Source: Candidatus Poseidoniaceae archaeon
Lineage (GTDB): Archaea; Thermoplasmatota; Poseidoniia; Poseidoniales; Poseidoniaceae
DNA: 5,198 nucleotides
Assembly (NCBI GenBank): GCA_013330925.1
Contig: DUHJ01000016.1
Span: 1-5,198 of the forward strand
Reading direction: 5' to 3'
Both the position numbers and the translations under genes were made by a program. A model generated the notes under the pieces. The model saw only the letters and a program-made list of their open reading frames with translations, ran no database searches and was not told where the DNA came from. Positions 5,018 through 5,198 of the stretch are shown one piece after another (position 1 is the stretch's first letter; each line of letters opens with the position of its first letter).

Positions 5018-5198
5018 ATGCAAGACAACATCACCGCCGCCATCACCGAAGCCCTGGACAAGGCACCTGAGCGTGCCTTCGTCGAATCAATCGAGTTCGC
5101 GTTCACCATCAAGGACGTTGACCTCAAGAATCCCAACAACCGGATCAAGGAAGAGATTCGCCTTCCTTCGGGCCGTGGCAAGGAGATCAAGGTCGCCA
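5018..5198 (+). CDS. rpl1: Ribosomal protein L1 (uL1), N-terminal part
   Basis: The first 60 residues are present and the gene runs off the right edge. The product forms the mobile L1 stalk of the large subunit, near the tRNA exit site, and in many organisms represses translation of its own mRNA. AITEALDKAPERAFVESIEF (8-27) followed by TIKDVDLKNPNNRIKEEI (30-47) and LPSGRGKEIKV (49-59) matches the archaeal L1 N-terminus, where KRNFVESVDL, DLKKPENRI and LPHGRGKEVKV are typical. The ATG is supported by GGGGTGA six bases upstream. It follows rpl11 by 62 bases, and rpl10 and rpl12 are expected next by the archaeal gene order but are not visible here. Confidence 0.94.
   Translation, partial: MQDNITAAITEALDKAPERAFVESIEFAFTIKDVDLKNPNNRIKEEIRLPSGRGKEIKVA

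Noticed and set aside
1..5198. CRISPR arrays, tRNA or rRNA genes, insertion sequences
   Set aside because: No spaced direct repeats, tRNA-like cloverleaf pattern, rRNA sequence or transposase motif was seen; the window is almost fully occupied by protein genes.

Overview
The window reads as high-GC archaeal chromosome. The right half carries the archaeal information-processing cluster secE - spt5 - rpl11 - rpl1 on the + strand. Its proteins look archaeal rather than bacterial: an Spt5 with NGN and KOW domains, a Sec61-gamma type SecE, and an L11 C-terminus and L1 N-terminus of archaeal style. Ribosome binding sites match GGAGGTGA, and there is a clear TATA box. I infer a euryarchaeal lineage of the marine group II / Poseidoniales or wider Thermoplasmatota type, with moderate confidence. 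No rRNA or other marker is present to confirm it.

Left half, minus strand, read right to left: a zinc-finger-less DnaJ-like co-chaperone (3243 to 2359), an RNB-family 3'-5' exoribonuclease of RNase R type (2323 to 119), and the first 31 or so codons of a heavy-metal-associated (GMxCxxC) protein, probably a copper P-type ATPase or copper chaperone, which runs off the left edge. Gaps are 35 and about 25 bases, so the three could form one transcript. The RNase and the class B J-protein are of kinds better known from bacteria.

A 107-base divergent region (3244-3350) separates this set from the right-hand cluster. SecE (3351-3623) is followed after 10 bases by Spt5 (3634-4551). The Spt5 is unusual: its first ~110 residues look like a Nudix fold with a degraded catalytic box, ahead of ordinary NGN and KOW domains. 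A 128-base gap then holds a strong TATA box and a 7-bp hairpin, followed by an L11 gene (4680-4955) that encodes only the C-terminal, rRNA-binding domain. The conserved N-terminal domain is absent and there is no room for it upstream. The 62-base L11-L1 gap (4956-5017) holds a two-helix RNA element whose asymmetric internal loop resembles the ribosomal protein L1 recognition site. It abuts the Shine-Dalgarno sequence of rpl1 (5018 to the right edge).

Together the right half couples protein export (SecE), transcription elongation (Spt5) and the ribosomal stalk-base / L1 region. Three departures deserve attention: the Nudix-like Spt5, the N-domain-less L11, and the putative L1 autoregulatory site. 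All family calls come from reading the sequence; no database search was run.
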